A program made the position numbers and the translations under genes. Below, in pieces: positions 23,381 through 35,616 of a stretch of 64,000 nt of DNA. The notes below the pieces were generated by a model, which saw only the letters and a program-made list of their open reading frames with translations, was not told where the DNA came from and searched no databases. Each line of letters starts with the position of its first letter. The first letter of the stretch is position 1. Where the stretch lies: assembly GCA_012656075.1 (NCBI GenBank), contig JAAKBF010000009.1:1488001-1552000 (forward strand), in the 5' to 3' direction. Source of the stretch: Phytophthora hibernalis. Its lineage: Eukaryota > Oomycota > Peronosporomycetes > Peronosporales > Peronosporaceae.

Positions 23381-24607
23381 ACTCGTACAAGTTTAAGAAA
23401 GCCATCATGCGCAGGCGTTATCTGCGGCCTTGGCAGAATCGTATAAATGAAACCCAAGTGTTGCTTGGAACCAAACGATGCAGTCTACTGCAAGGTTTTC
23501 AGCGCTGTGAAAACCTTGAGCCCTGTGAAAATGGTACATGCACCATTTCAGGTTGCGATCACATTTTTGTCGCAAGATGGTAAACTGACGTTGTAGCCAA
23601 CAAAACCAACTTGTTACAGTACAGTACGCGGTGCGGGTAATTAATCATCGGTCCTCAGCTGCAACCTGTCCTCGAGAAATGCATCTACAACTTGCGCTTC
23701 AATCTCGCTGCAACATCACGCTCGACGAGGCTCCATCGTCGTCACGGCAGACTCGCCGCACGGCGGTCTTGAGTCAAGACTGTCTACAATACCGCAAATT
23801 GCGCGTTCGGTCGTGCGGATGCGTGGGCAAGGTCTCAAGGGCACGACCTGAGCGCGAAATGACGAGCGAACAGCTCGAAAGAAAAGAGGAGAGGCGACTC
23901 GGACCTGCGAAGGAAAGAGGGAGCTGCACGCAGCGCGCAGAATGGACGTTCGACGACGCGACTACAGAAGGTGTCCATGCGTTCTTTGACTTCCGACGTT
24001 AGACACGCTGTCCAATTGAAGCGACATCGTCGGGCCGCCGAATGCAAGTGGGACCGCCGGCGGATGCGTGCCCTCGCAACGAAGCTCCATACAACATTGG
24101 CACACTGCAGTCTGGCAAGAAGCATGCATGGAGCTCCATTCTCAAAGCATGTCCGATCCAAATCCTCGTCGTCGATGCGAGTTACCAACTGCTGGCACCA
24201 CCACAACCCTCTTTCGCCACGCTGCCAACTCGATGCACGCCTTCCAGCCAGTGTTGACCAACGTGACATTTTCCCAACCTACACATACAAATGCACCTGT
24301 ACAGTACAACTCAAAGTTACAAAGCCGAAAAACTCAATTGTACATGTACTTCACAGTACTGTACCTTTCGGCGATTCGGTGAGAACCGAAATGTACCAGT
24401 CCTCCTGTGTCCGGGTTCAACCGTCCCCGTCTCGTCTGTCGTCCATACCACGTTGCTCATATCGCCCTTTCCACGTCCCTTTTGCGTCACTAAGAGCCGG
24501 ACGGATGGGAGTCAGACACACCTTATCCGCTGCCAATGCTCACTCTCGAAAACGACGTCGCGACTACAGGAGCCTACCTCTCGTTCTACCTCCTGTTCTA
24601 CCTCGTT
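23381..24607. other. Intergenic region upstream of the START-FYVE gene
   Basis: Several overlapping open frames occur on both strands (for example 23631-24002 plus and 23835-24269 minus), but they disagree and match nothing I know. A C/T-rich tract with repeated TCTACCTC lies just before the START-FYVE ATG and may be core promoter or leader. GCTCACTCTCGAAAA at 24537 is a weak initiator candidate. Confidence 0.45.
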
Positions 24608-27600
24608 ATGGCTCGCGGCGGGCTCTCGTCTTCGCGCGCCGCCGGGTTGTCGACGTCCGCGGCCCCCAACGAGTCGCTCAGTGCCTCTAGGGTGTGGACG
24701 CCCCTACGGGAGAACCACTTCGAGCCTCCCTTGCTCTCCTCCAGGGAACGGGCCTACTTGGTGCGCAAGTCGTGCGAAGCTGCTCAGGAGCTGGTAGAAC
24801 GCGCCCGTAGTGCTGGGGGACCAATCGCGTGGCGCCACGTGGAGAAGAACAACGGCGTGCAGCTGTACGCAGGTAGTCCGCGCTCTACCGCGGGTGGGGC
24901 GGCCGTGACTGCCGCCAGTATGTGCGGTGTGACCAGTGTCCCTGGTACTGTGAAGGAGGTGGCCTCCCTCTTCGCGTTGGCTTCTACCCGCCAGATGAAG
25001 GAGTTCGCACGCGCCCACCGCGAGTGGTTCTACGATGGTGTCGTTCTACACACACTGGCGCCCAGGACCAAGGAGAAACCTCTACACCAAGTGACGGCCA
25101 AGTGGATGGTAGTACAGATGCCCCACGGCCTACCCCATCGAGACTTCTGTTACTTGGAGTGTCAGGACAAGTTCATCGACGCCAGAGGACGCAAAGGATG
25201 GGTCCTGGGCCAACATTCCATCAAACTACCAGGCTGTGACGACCTTAAGAGGGAGTTCGGACTGGTACGAGGTAGTCTGTACCATTCTGGTTTCGTGGTA
25301 GTGGAGAGTGAAGAACGACCGGGACATGTGGATGTGATTCATCTGGTGCAACTGAACTTGAAGGAACATACCCCCGTTCCTGTGGCGTTGCTAAGAGCAA
25401 GAGTGCTCTTTGTGGCGCAGGTGCGCAACATGCTCCGCAGCAAGAGACTCAACGAGCAACGCTATTTGAGCGACCTGGAGCTCGTGCCCAGGAAGTATCG
25501 CGCGAGATGTGCAGTGTGCCAGGACTCGTTCTCTTTGCTGCTGCTGAGGAAAATGAACTGCCGTAAATGTGGAGAAGTCGTGTGTGCCGCGTGCAGTAAG
25601 GAGTTCCCGATTGAGAACCGCAACTTTGCCGCGACGAACGGAGGAGACGAAGTGCGCAAACTGCGGATTTGCATGCACTGCTTCCAGGTGATTACGAACG
25701 CGCCCAAGCCGACGTCGGCGTTGGTGGAACCGCCGCATTCCTCGACCATGTCGATGAGTTTCTTGGGCTATCATGATGACGACCGCCGTGCGTCGTATAT
25801 GACTTCCGGGTGGGACACCATGGGCACCGCGAAACAGCGGATGACGCCCCCAAGATCTTCTTGCAATCCATGCGTCGTGAGAAGCCTTCACGTCGACGGA
25901 TGTCCAGCACGTCGCCGATTCCTGGATTTGGTGCTGACATGCCGCCTTCAACGTCTCGTCATCGCGCGCGCGGCGAGCCAGACTCGGACCTGTACGAGAG
26001 ATCGCAGCGCTATCAGCAACAGCAGCAGGACTACGGTCGTTCCCACAACCACCGTGGAAGTCAGCGTATGCGGCCGTCAGATTTCCGACCGAGCCAGAGT
26101 CTCTCGTTGGACGACCCGATTGCTAGAGGTGAGGGCCGATACACGCTACAGATGCCAGGTCCGCCGGCTGTAGCACCTCCTGCATCCATTTTCGACCGCC
26201 CCCACCGGTGCCCCCTCCCGCCGTCTAGTGGGCTGCCGCGGAGCAACAGCAGTGATATGCTTGTGGGTTCAAGTCGCAATATGAGTAACTTTAGTCGACT
26301 CCAAGAATTGAGCAGCCGGGAGCGTCTCGAACAACTTCAGCGTCAACAAGGCAACTACATGACTCGGTCTAGCATTGACCACCGGATGCCGGATGCCTAC
26401 ATGTCCGCGCTGCAGCAGGCGAGCCGCGACAAGAATGACTTTGACGTGCCGCCTCAGATATACAAGGCTCCACCGAGCGACTTTGGCGCTTATGGGGCGA
26501 CATTGGCTGACCACCAGGTGACCCCTCCTGACTTTGGCCCTTACGAATCTACTTTGGACGCCGCTGATACAGCACCCCCACTGGACATGAGCGCACTTTC
26601 AATTTCCGATTCGACCATCCCGATAGACATGAGCAGCATGAGTTTTCCGCAATGCCTTCGACAGCACCACGGGATGCTGGTCGCGATCGTGAACTCCTGG
26701 TTCGACGTGAGCGTGAGATTGAACAGCGTCGCGAGTCAACGTGCTCAGACTCCTCAGCAAGCTCAATCGACATCGACACGTACGACGACCCACCAAAACT
26801 TGCAGTGGTGCTGGCGATTGCTGAACAACACAAGTACCAAGATGAGTTCCTTCAGGAGAATAAAGTGGAGCCCATTAGACCAGTTATGCCACCGTCGAAT
26901 GTGACTCCCAGTCATGAGTCGATGATAAATGGCAAGAGAGAGGCATATGACCGTGACGACGAAGATTCCGAGGCGTCAATGGGTGCCTCTGATGATAAGG
27001 AAGAGCGTCGTACAAGTGCTAAGCTGGTGCCTGCCATGCTGCCACCGCATAGGCAACTTGATGTCGATGCGGACGAAACGAAGGCGCAGGAATTTGCAGA
27101 AACACCAGCGCTACCGCCCCCTTCTCCGTCTGCCCACACTGCGACGCGTGAGATACTTGAACGCCCGTCTATTGCGAAATCAACGTCAGGCTCGCACTTG
27201 GTAAATGGCGCGTCCGCTGAAATCGAGACTAAGGAAGTCGCAACCAAAGTATCTACGACAACTGAGGAAGATCTCATTGACCATGAACATGCGGCTTCTC
27301 ATGGTGGCAAGATGGAGGATTTGATTGATCAGCAAGATATCATGGGAGAAGAGAACTTTACCAGTGACGAACAACGAGATTCTGAGATCTCGCAAGGTCT
27401 TTCGGATGATGGCGAAGTTGATGTCGTCGCTAGGAAGTACACGCTTCATGGGGATGGTGACCGAAACGGTGTAAAAGAGCACGACGAGCAGCGACTTTCA
27501 GAAGCGGACGGTGACAACGATCAATTCGCCCAACGGGACTCAGAGCTGCTGAACACTGCCGGCTGTGATATGAATTATTTGGATGCCGATATGCGTCAGT

Positions 27601-29075
27601 TCCACGATCAGTCGTTATTCATTCGCCCGAGTCGTGATGGTGGTGCACCAAGTTTTCATGGCGAGCGGAGCTTCTCTTCCCAATTGAAGGATAGTATGTC
27701 TACCATTTCTGCCAGTGATGCTGGTTCAAGTGTTGCATTGGGGAAAATCAATGGTGTGGCGCCTCCATATGAGCATCTTCCGACGTCGCCGAAGGGTAAC
27801 AATGGCAAGGCACTAGACTTGGCCAAGCCATCGCGCCCAACTATTAACCGCGAAGGGACCTTTGCTCTAGATAATATGGTGACGGAGGAGCGCCAACAGT
27901 CAGGGAACACCTACAACACAGGCCGTGTGGTACTGGATGCTGAAAAGGCTTCAAGCGAGAAAAGTTCGCCAACTGCCGTGTCCATAACGCACACAGATGA
28001 CCGCTTTGCTACCGAGGCTAGCCTCGTGTCTGCTCCTGTTGAAGGAACTGTGGAGGACCTTGTCTTCGAAGAAACCCAGCGAGATAGCGAGGCTCTTCGT
28101 GCGAGTGTGCCAAATGCAGTGGAGGAAGATGAGACCACTGCACTGCCACCTCTTGTTATTCCGATGTCAGTGACGTTGTCTGCTGAAAATGCGATAGAAG
28201 AAATCGTGCAGACAAGCGGTGACGATGTGTCTGAGAGCCGCTCACGCGCTTCTAGCAGACTTTCATTCTCGTCACTTCCCAGTAGTGGCCCGCGTGGGAG
28301 CAGTATTTGTAGCATGGGGTTGGACCCTGTGACACCGCCTGCAACTCCACCTTCTGCATCGCCGGTTATCATCGGACGTCTTTCGAACACATCAGCATCA
28401 TCGCCTGCTGCGGTGCCCGCTATGGAGCTTGGAGCTTCCACTGATGTGTCTAGTCCTGCAAATGAAAACCGGGAGGTTGTAATCCCGCCGCGAAGCTACA
28501 GTAACAGCAACGCCCCAGCTTACATCCCTGACCGTTTCCGATCGATGGAACAACTGCAGCAGCAGCAGGTTTCTGCGCCTTCACCCTCGATGCCGTCAAG
28601 CACTCCGAGACAGAGCAGCGACAGCAACACCGCACTCGACAACTTCCAACTGGATTTCTCTGCGTCCTTCAACGCCCACCACCAGAACAGCAACGGTAGT
28701 AGCGTGATTGAGGGACTCTCGCGATTGCCACCACCTGATGAGCGCAGTCGTGCAAGCAGCACCGGCAGCAATGATGTGCAGGTGCTGCGTTACCAGTCAG
28801 TTGGTTCATCAGTTCTAGACACCGTTCCAGACACTGGAGTGCTATCAGGATCTGATGACGATGACAGCGAGGACGACGAGCGCATGCTGCTGTCAGCGCG
28901 CAAGCTGTATGGACAGTTTGGCGACACAAAGAAGCTGTCAAAGATGGCAGGCAGCAACCGACCTGGATTCCAGCGCACACTGAGCAAGATCCAGCAAGGT
29001 TTCGACGAACTGTCAAGTGACAGCGAGGAGGACGATGACACACCGCCTTCCTCAGTCCCAGCTCGTCGGCGGTAG
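24608..29075 (+). CDS. START domain and FYVE zinc finger protein
   Basis: A cytosolic lipid-binding adaptor of about 1,490 residues, probably recruited to PI3P-bearing endosomal membranes by FYVE and binding a lipid through START. START spans roughly residues 40-290 (for example VTAKWMVVQMPHGLPHRDFC). FYVE follows at about 298-380 with CAVC, NCRKCGEVVCAAC and a final CMHC; the usual basic HH of the RHHCR motif is MN here, a variant often seen in oomycetes. The C-terminal two thirds is low complexity, rich in Ser, Pro, Gln and acidic residues, with no domain I can name. Two frame changes, near 25815 and 26650, split it; composition continues across both, so I treat it as one gene. ATG 24608 (MARGG) is preferred over an in-frame ATG at 24536, because the extra residues look like leader sequence. 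Confidence 0.85.
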
Positions 29076-29188
29076 GTAGCTGGCCGCCACCAGCGTGACT
29101 CGTGACTGCTAAAGTATCACATGAGGTCTGTTTCTTGTAAATGAACGTGTAGATGTCGTACAAAGGGCTGTGAAATGTCCATCTAACT

Positions 29189-29246
29189 AGCCTAGAGCAA
29201 TGCAGCGATGCTTCACCGTACACATCCATTGTTGATGATTAATGCT
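29189..29246 (+). repeat. Short direct repeat, copy A (3' flank of START-FYVE gene)
   Basis: Contains AGCCTAGAGCAATGCAG (29189-29205) and a 22-base block (29225-29246), both repeated exactly at 29419-29461 with a shorter spacer. Confidence 0.7.
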
Positions 29247-29418
29247 AAGACCTTGCTCAAACAGAAAACCAACAGCACAACAGCTACCAATACTTATAAG
29301 TATGCATGAGTAGGAGCTCAACATTTAATCAGCAAAGTCAAGGCGCCGAGAATGGAAGAAGATAAGGACCAAAGGAAAACAAGTTGGAGCACGCCGCAGA
29401 CCAGACCCAACTCGCACC

Positions 29419-29461
29419 AGCCTAGAGCAATGCAGGACTTCCATTGTTGATGATTAATGCT
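29419..29461 (+). repeat. Short direct repeat, copy B (3' flank of ABCG gene)
   Basis: Same 17-base (29419-29435) and 22-base (29440-29461) blocks as at 29189-29246, separated by 4 bases instead of 19. The rest of 29076-29490 shows no gene. Confidence 0.7.
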
Positions 29462-29490
29462 GATACCTTAGGCATGCCAGCAAGGTTCGT

Positions 29491-32400
29491 TCACTTTTTC
29501 TGGAAATTGAGGAAGCGCATACTCAGAAGTGTCAACACGCGGGCGAACGCGACGAAAGCTAGCAGGACCCCACAGTTTCTCCAGATGTCGTCGTGCTTCA
29601 TCCCGAAGTTGCTCTCCAGGTATTGCTTTACGGTAATCCCATCTGGGAGCGCTGGTGGGACGTTCGTCATCCGATTGCATCCGATGGAGCTGCCATCGCC
29701 ACTACGGGGGCAATCGCCAAACACAATCGTTGACAGCGCTGAAAGCGTGTACATCAGCGGGTTGGCGTGGTAGAGCCACTTGAGGCCTGCAGGCAGAGCT
29801 GCAGCCGGGGACTAAAGCCGGAGAAAAGGAAAGTGATCAGGTTCACCAGCATTCCTAGGATCTCGGCGACTTCCACATTCGGAGACGCGAAGACGACGAA
29901 CTCAGCGAGGTACTCTTGGAACAGCACGGCCAGGGATAGGATGAGGTAAAATGTGCAGAAGGCACCTGCTCCCTCAAACCCGACAACAGGGTAGAAGGCA
30001 GCCATGAACACCAGTACCCCAGCGCAAGTATACGGGATCTCCACCATGCTTGAACCGAAAAAGTACCAAAAACAGTTATAAGTCTGCGCTGCACGCTCAC
30101 GGTAGAACACGGCACGCTCCGCTGCAGCAACAGGTACCATGCTGTTGAAGGCAATAATCCCAATGAAACCCAACACGGAAAACACCATCCCCATTCCAGA
30201 GTTGACGCCGGCGTACGAATTAAAGTTTGTGTCCAGGTACGTGATGCCGGTAAGCAGCCCCATAAGCAGCGAGATCCCAAAGCGAGTCAAGTTGTACGAC
30301 GGTGTTCGCCAGTACATGTTGAAGAAACGCTTCAGCAAAACCTCATCTGCGTCAGCTCCGTTGCAGCACGCTTGTCCGCATATTCTAGCACTGGACACGA
30401 TGAAGATGGGCGACACACACCTTCGCGATCCAAGCCGAACTGTAAGCGCTCGAACACGGAGCTTGATTTGAAAAGGTCGACAAAGTCCATTTTTTCCGCG
30501 TTACAGTTCCCGACACCGGCTCCGATCACTTCCAGCATCCAAGATGCCGGATTTTGATGTTCTTTCAACACGTCCACACTGTCGATCGCTTCAAAATATG
30601 CGATCATTTCCTGAGCATTTTCTCCCAGTTCGCCCGCGAACACCGCCTCACCACCACGCTTCAGTAACAATAAATTGTCGAATACCTGGAACACCTCTGC
30701 GGATGGCTGATGGATCGTACACACCACAGTGCGGCCCGTATCCGCCACCTTGCGCACGCCGTCCATGATCAACTTCGCGGATCGCGCATCCAGGCCGCTG
30801 GTGGGCTCGTCCAAGAAGAGTACACTGGGCTGAGCTGCTAATTCGACGCCAATGGTCAATCGCTTCATCTGCTCCATTGAGCTGCCGCGAATGATCTGAT
30901 CTGCGATCGGAGCCAGATCCAGCAGGTTCAAGCAATCGTTCACCGAGTCGTACTTGGAATTGTCCGACACGTCTGCATCCTGGCGCAAGAATGCGCTAAA
31001 CGTCAGAGCCTCCCGGATCGTTGACGATTCGCAATGAACATCCATTTGCTCACAGTACCCCGTTGAACGGCGAATCGCCAAGTCCGTGGCCGGATGGCCG
31101 TTGAGCAAAATCTGACCTTCGATCTTGCCGTCGGTCTTGCGTCCGGCGATCACGTCCATTAACGTCGTCTTTCCGGCGCCAGATGACCCCATGAGTGCCG
31201 TGATAGTACCGGGCAGCGCGTATCCGCTAATTCCTTTAAGCAAGTCAACGGTATCCGTGGGGTTGACGGGGTCCGGCACCGTATACCACAGATCCGTGAA
31301 CGCTATCGTGACGGGCACGAAGTGCTTCTCTTCGCTGGGAGCTACCGAAACGACTGTCTCAGCTCCCGTAGGAATGCTTCGTGGCGTCTGAGCGAGGGTG
31401 TATTCATCCCGTTTGAAGTCGCCGGTGTTGTCTTCCTTGTCAAGAACCACATTCTCAGGATTTTCGTATCGGTGATACTCTAGTGCCAGGAACGAGCAAA
31501 ACAAGAAGAAGACGTACGAAACTACCAGGTAGATCATGCCATACCAGATCCAGTATCTCTCCGATGGGACCTCATAGGTGCTAAGAGCGTACTCTCCCAT
31601 CTTCAGACCGTACTTGGTACAGTAATCGACGCCGCCATACACACAGGTATCAAACCGTGATTCCGTGTACTGGTTCACAGCAAGCGCACGAACACCCCAC
31701 CCAACGGGATTGATCCAGTATAGCCAAACCAGGTAGTCTGGCATTTGGTCTTTCGTGATCGTGAAGCCCGCAAAAAGGATAAAGAGCTCTACAATCACAC
31801 CTGAAATCGGATTTGCCATGTTCACATTTGGCGATGCACATGCCAAGAAGAAGAAAAATGCCCCGCACGAAATGTTGACCATACACAAAATCACCACGAA
31901 GAGGACGAAGCTCCAGAGCGAGCCAACGAAACCACACATCCAATACACAATCACGCTAAACACCACCGTCTCCAGTATGATAGGTGGTATCTGGCTGACA
32001 GAACTGGACAATACGTACGACGCTGTCCGGTAGAAGTTGGCTCCACGCTGCTTGTAAAACACGCCACGGATAGCGATGAAGGTCGGGATCTGAGCCAATA
32101 AAGCTAATGACAAGCAAAGCGTTGCCTCGAAGATGATGCCCATCACTAACTGCGGATCTGTTGGATCAATTTGGTAGAACACAGCCCCGTACATCAACGC
32201 CATAACGGTGTTCATCACCAAACGTCCGATGAGACCTGACATTTCCCGCTTCATCATTTTCAGTTGTCGATTCATGAGCAAGAGGGTACTAGCCCAGAAC
32301 GTCTGGTAAAATTCCGGTTGATCAGTGAGATTGATCTCCTTGTGTTGAACGAGACTGGAATTAATTGAGTCTTCAAGATCCTTTAGCACATGTGTGTATG

Positions 32401-33571
32401 CAGAAGAGTACTCGAACGCCACGGCAAAATCGTGTGCTGTGCGAGGGACGGACGTGCCATAAACTTCATGTTGGAGCTGTTTGTTGGTGCCCAGATCCAT
32501 CAAGAAATCGGCCACATCACGTTGTGGAGGACACTTGAACCCGAGGCTCTCGAAGTAGCCCAGCGTCTCCTCGCGCGGTCCATGGTACATGACGAAGCCA
32601 TCGTTCAGAATTATCACGTTGTCGAACAGAGCGAATACCTCGGGCGACGGTTGTAGAAGAGAGATGACGACGGTCTTCAGGAACTTCTTGGCAATACTCC
32701 TCTGCATTGTTAGTATGTCGAACGTAGCAGCACTGTCAAGGCCAGTACTGATCTCGTCCATCATCTTCACGCACGCGTTGCCAAATTCCATCTCCCCCGT
32801 CGTTACTCGCTTGCGCTCGCCTCCAGATACACCACGCAGCATGGTATCACCGACGACGGTATTCTGGCAGTTCTCGAGACCGAGTTGCTGGATCACGATA
32901 TCGGGAAGGTGCTGATACATTGCCTGAATCGCCGCTAACGCATCTGCATTCTCCTTCGGAGAGCCGTGCACGAAGTTCTTCTCCCAGTACTCGGACAGGT
33001 CTCCACCGCAACAAGCGTGCGCAAACTTTAACGTCTCTTGAGCTGTCAGTAAGGCGTAGTGCTCATCCCGCTGGGGGACGTACGACACCAGCTGTGGCAG
33101 CCTTTTGCAAAGATCAGCGGCAGGGGTGCCGTTGTACGTGACTTCGCCCCCGATCGAGATGTTATTCTCCACCGGAAAGCGTCCACTGAGCAGCTTCATC
33201 AGCGACGACTTGCCAGAGCCAGGTTGTCCAAGTACAAGCGTCATAGTACCCGGTTTAAAGACTCCGCTCACATTTTTGAGAATATGCTTCCTCACCGTGT
33301 GTTTACTGGTAACCACACCGCGGATGCTCTTGATTATTTCGTTTGGAATTGTAGGAAGCGCTGCCTTCACATCGTTCTTGTCATTCACCACGACGTCGGC
33401 CGACAAGGAGACCTCTTTGAAGCACACTTCCATCTGCACCAGCGCCTTCTTTCCTGACGCCTTTTCCATTCGAGAGGTGACTTGGTCGTGCAGCTCCAGT
33501 GGTCCTAGACTGAGGATGGTCCCGATGTTCTCAAAGGGTTTGCCTTTGTCGCTTGATAGCGACACAGCCAT
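29491..33571 (-). CDS. PDR-type ABCG transporter
   Basis: A full-size pleiotropic-drug-resistance ABC exporter of about 1,360 residues in the reverse order typical of ABCG: NBD1-TMD1-NBD2-TMD2. NBD1 has Walker A GQPGSGKSS, signature VSGGERKRV and Walker B with MMDEISTGLDS. NBD2 has Walker A GSSGAGKTT, Walker B SVLFLDEPTSGLD and LTIGVELA where the second signature should be. Each TMD has several hydrophobic helices. Two frame changes occur late, at 30337-30340 (AAAA on the plus strand) and 29807-29810 (GGGG); one extra base at each gives a continuous TMD2 ending LNFQKK. I use the Met at 33571 (MAVSLSSDKGKPF). The frame is open further upstream to 33751, and TTTAATTTGTAG just before it looks like an intron acceptor, so an additional 5' exon is possible. 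Such pumps export plant antimicrobials and fungicides. Confidence 0.9.
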
Positions 33572-34039
33572 AGCTAGGAACCGGTTCCTTTCTGGTATAA
33601 CTGCTGGGTTGATGACCTCGTTAGAACACCTACAAATTAAAAATGATCTCGAGTAGGAGGATATCCTGCGTATGTACTCGTTGGTTAGGAGAGATTGCTG
33701 GACTCTCCTACACATTGCTGAACGTCCATGATCAATACAGAGGGCAAACATTTTTGATTATGATTGGGCCTCCCGACCAATCAGAATCGATTCCGCAGTG
33801 CTCTGCTCAATGTGATTTGTCCTTGTACACGTTTGCGAACGCTGGGTGCTGCCATCAACAACATTGGAAGCGTAGCGTAAGCAGCTTGTACAGGACTGCC
33901 AACCTGTTGTCAATACGTCACTTGAGTGCGGCACATTTTCGTTACAATGAAGTGCCGGTATTACTTTGAGCTCAGCGCATAGTTTCTCCCAATGCCGCTG
34001 TGTCTCATCTCGAAGTTGATCCCCACATAAGCTTTCATG
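33572..34039. other. ABCG upstream region
   Basis: Probable promoter and 5' exon or leader of the ABCG gene on the minus strand. An ATTGG/CCAAT pair lies near 33761-33784. No separate gene is supported. Confidence 0.4.
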
Positions 34040-34400
34040 GTCTCCACATCAACGCAGCGATGGCGGTACATTCATGTGCTGCTGACGACAGACACTAGGG
34101 TGGGTACCAAATGTTGTCGACACTGCTGCAAGTGTGGAGTACTTCGTACAGTCACCCAATACATGTACTCGAACGCATTGTTCAATAATCATTTCATCAG
34201 GGTCGGTTCCGTCACCGGTTCCGTCGCAGCACGTTTCACTCGCGCACTCGAGTGCTGGAGTCAATGGAGTCAAAATATACCCTCACGATGCACATTCGAC
34301 TGCAAGCCTTTGCCACAGCACTTGCTTTGAAGCGATGAGGTCCATTTTGTCCGTGTTGCTGTTCCCGACACCGCCGCCGAACAAGTCAAGACTCCAAATG
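34040..34400 (-). pseudogene. Relic of a second ABCG transporter
   Basis: On the minus strand, about 34375-34330 reads GGGVGNSNTDKMDL, matching GAGVGNCNAEKMDF of the ABCG gene just downstream (about 30510-30470). The similarity continues weakly through the linker after NBD2 (LTPALECASETCCDGT against CPVLEYADKRAATE) to about 34050. The frame contains a stop, and neither flanking domain is present. It is a fragment of roughly 120 codons from a formerly tandem ABCG copy. Confidence 0.68.
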
Positions 34401-34416
34401 CTTATCACGTCATAAT

Positions 34417-34996
34417 TTATGGCCGTGACCCACGAGCATTGAAAAACAGAAATCTATTCGCCTGAATCATTTGTTTGAGGAGCTGCACGCGCTGTTCACC
34501 GATATACATGGCATCTGCTTTATTTCTCCGGACCTCGTTGCATTTGCTACCAATTGGAAACAGGAACATTAGACGGTCAGTCCCAGAACTATTCCCTGTT
34601 CACCACCACCATAATAGCAGCCTCTTTACCTGTCGCAGTGAGAGGATCAACTGCTGCCTCTGCACCAAAACCTTCCGTCGCTTATTGAAAGCGGCAGTAG
34701 ACTCAGCCACCGCCTTCTCCCACTGTTTATGGACGCGTTGACGCTCTTCTTCGTTCCTCATGAGCTCCAATTCCCGTTTCTCGGGCATCCATTGAGCTTC
34801 CTCCTAGCGTCACCTCCACCGGTCAATATCTCATCTTCAACCTCGATTCAGACGAAGAAAATCACACCACCACAAAAAATACATGAAGATCCATGTGACA
34901 ACGTACACTCGCTTGGATCTCCGATGAGATGACCGCAAACAGCCGCCTCTTTCGCCGCTTCTGCATGTTCTTGCGCTTGGTGCGTGCGGAACCCAT
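34417..34996 (-). CDS. Small basic coiled-coil protein (hypothetical, spliced)
   Basis: I do not recognise the family. Proposed exons are 34996-34909 (MGSARTKRKNMQKRRKRRLF, very basic, nuclear-localisation-like), 34803-34630 (charged helix, for example RNEEERQRVHKQWEKAVAES) and 34533-34417 (helix with GEQRVQLLKQMIQANRF). Introns are 34908-34804 (GTGTACG...CTAG) and 34629-34534 (GTAAAG...GAG) and join in frame, giving about 125 residues. The helical pattern is consistent through all three exons, which argues for a real gene. The last exon abuts the ABCG relic at 34040-34400. It could act as a nuclear or ribosome-associated adaptor, but that is a guess from composition only. Confidence 0.55.
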
Positions 34997-35016
34997 GGCC
35001 CAGGCTGCTGAATTAA

Positions 35017-35173
35017 AAAGGTTACGACGAATTAGCAATTTCGATTTCGAGCCAAAGCTGTGAATGACATTTATGGGTCACGATTGTGTTCCTATCTGAA
35101 AGCAAGTCAAAACGACTAAAAATGTGTCCTGTACCATGGCCTTGTCTTGAATTTTAATTCGTCGTAACCTTTA
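35017..35173. mobile_element. MITE-like element with 18-bp terminal inverted repeats
   Basis: AAAGGTTACGACGAATTA at 35017-35034 is repeated as its exact reverse complement at 35156-35173, enclosing a 157-bp non-coding unit. No transposase is present. It lies in the promoter-proximal space between the small coiled-coil gene and VPS13. Confidence 0.72.
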
Positions 35174-35175
35174 AA

Positions 35176-35290
35176 AAGGTTACGACGAATTAGCAATTTC
35201 AATTTTGAGCCAAGGTGTATGATTTGTGCTCCTTACTGAAAGCAAGTCAAATTCGTAAAAATGTGATCCGTACCAAAAGGTTTGGTCCGA
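35176..35290. mobile_element. Second, 3'-truncated copy of the MITE-like element
   Basis: Starts with the same 18-bp terminus at 35176-35193, two bases after copy 1, and repeats its interior with divergence (GCAATTT..GAGCCAA, then GAAAGCAAGTCAAA and AAAAATGTG). The right inverted repeat is absent. Downstream, 35290-35616 is the likely VPS13 promoter and leader, with TATCAACTGCAG at about 35585 as a possible intron acceptor. Confidence 0.65.
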
Positions 35291-35616
35291 TACAATTTAT
35301 AATTAGGAAGAGAAGACTTTCTAATTGTATATTAGCGGTTTCTAACCGCCGACAGTTGAAGTGAACTTCATTCTGCATTCCGCACTCGCGCGGGCAGTCG
35401 AGAGCGGAGAGAACACCATCTTTCTAGCTAAACACGTCGGTAGGTAGCCCTATAGCTCTGCATGCATCTTCTACTTGTTCTCTCTGTGTTGTGCGCTCAA
35501 TTGCGCTTCGATCCAAGCACGTCGCGTGGCTGGAGGACCTGTGCAAGTGAAGTAACGGTCATTTGTCTTTTGTCTTGGTGTTTGTATCAACTGCAGGTTG
35601 AAGACGCACACTCGCC

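Noticed and set aside
23835..24269. Minus-strand frame upstream of START-FYVE
   Set aside because: Arg/Ser/Cys-rich without domain structure; overlapping frames on both strands indicate random openness.
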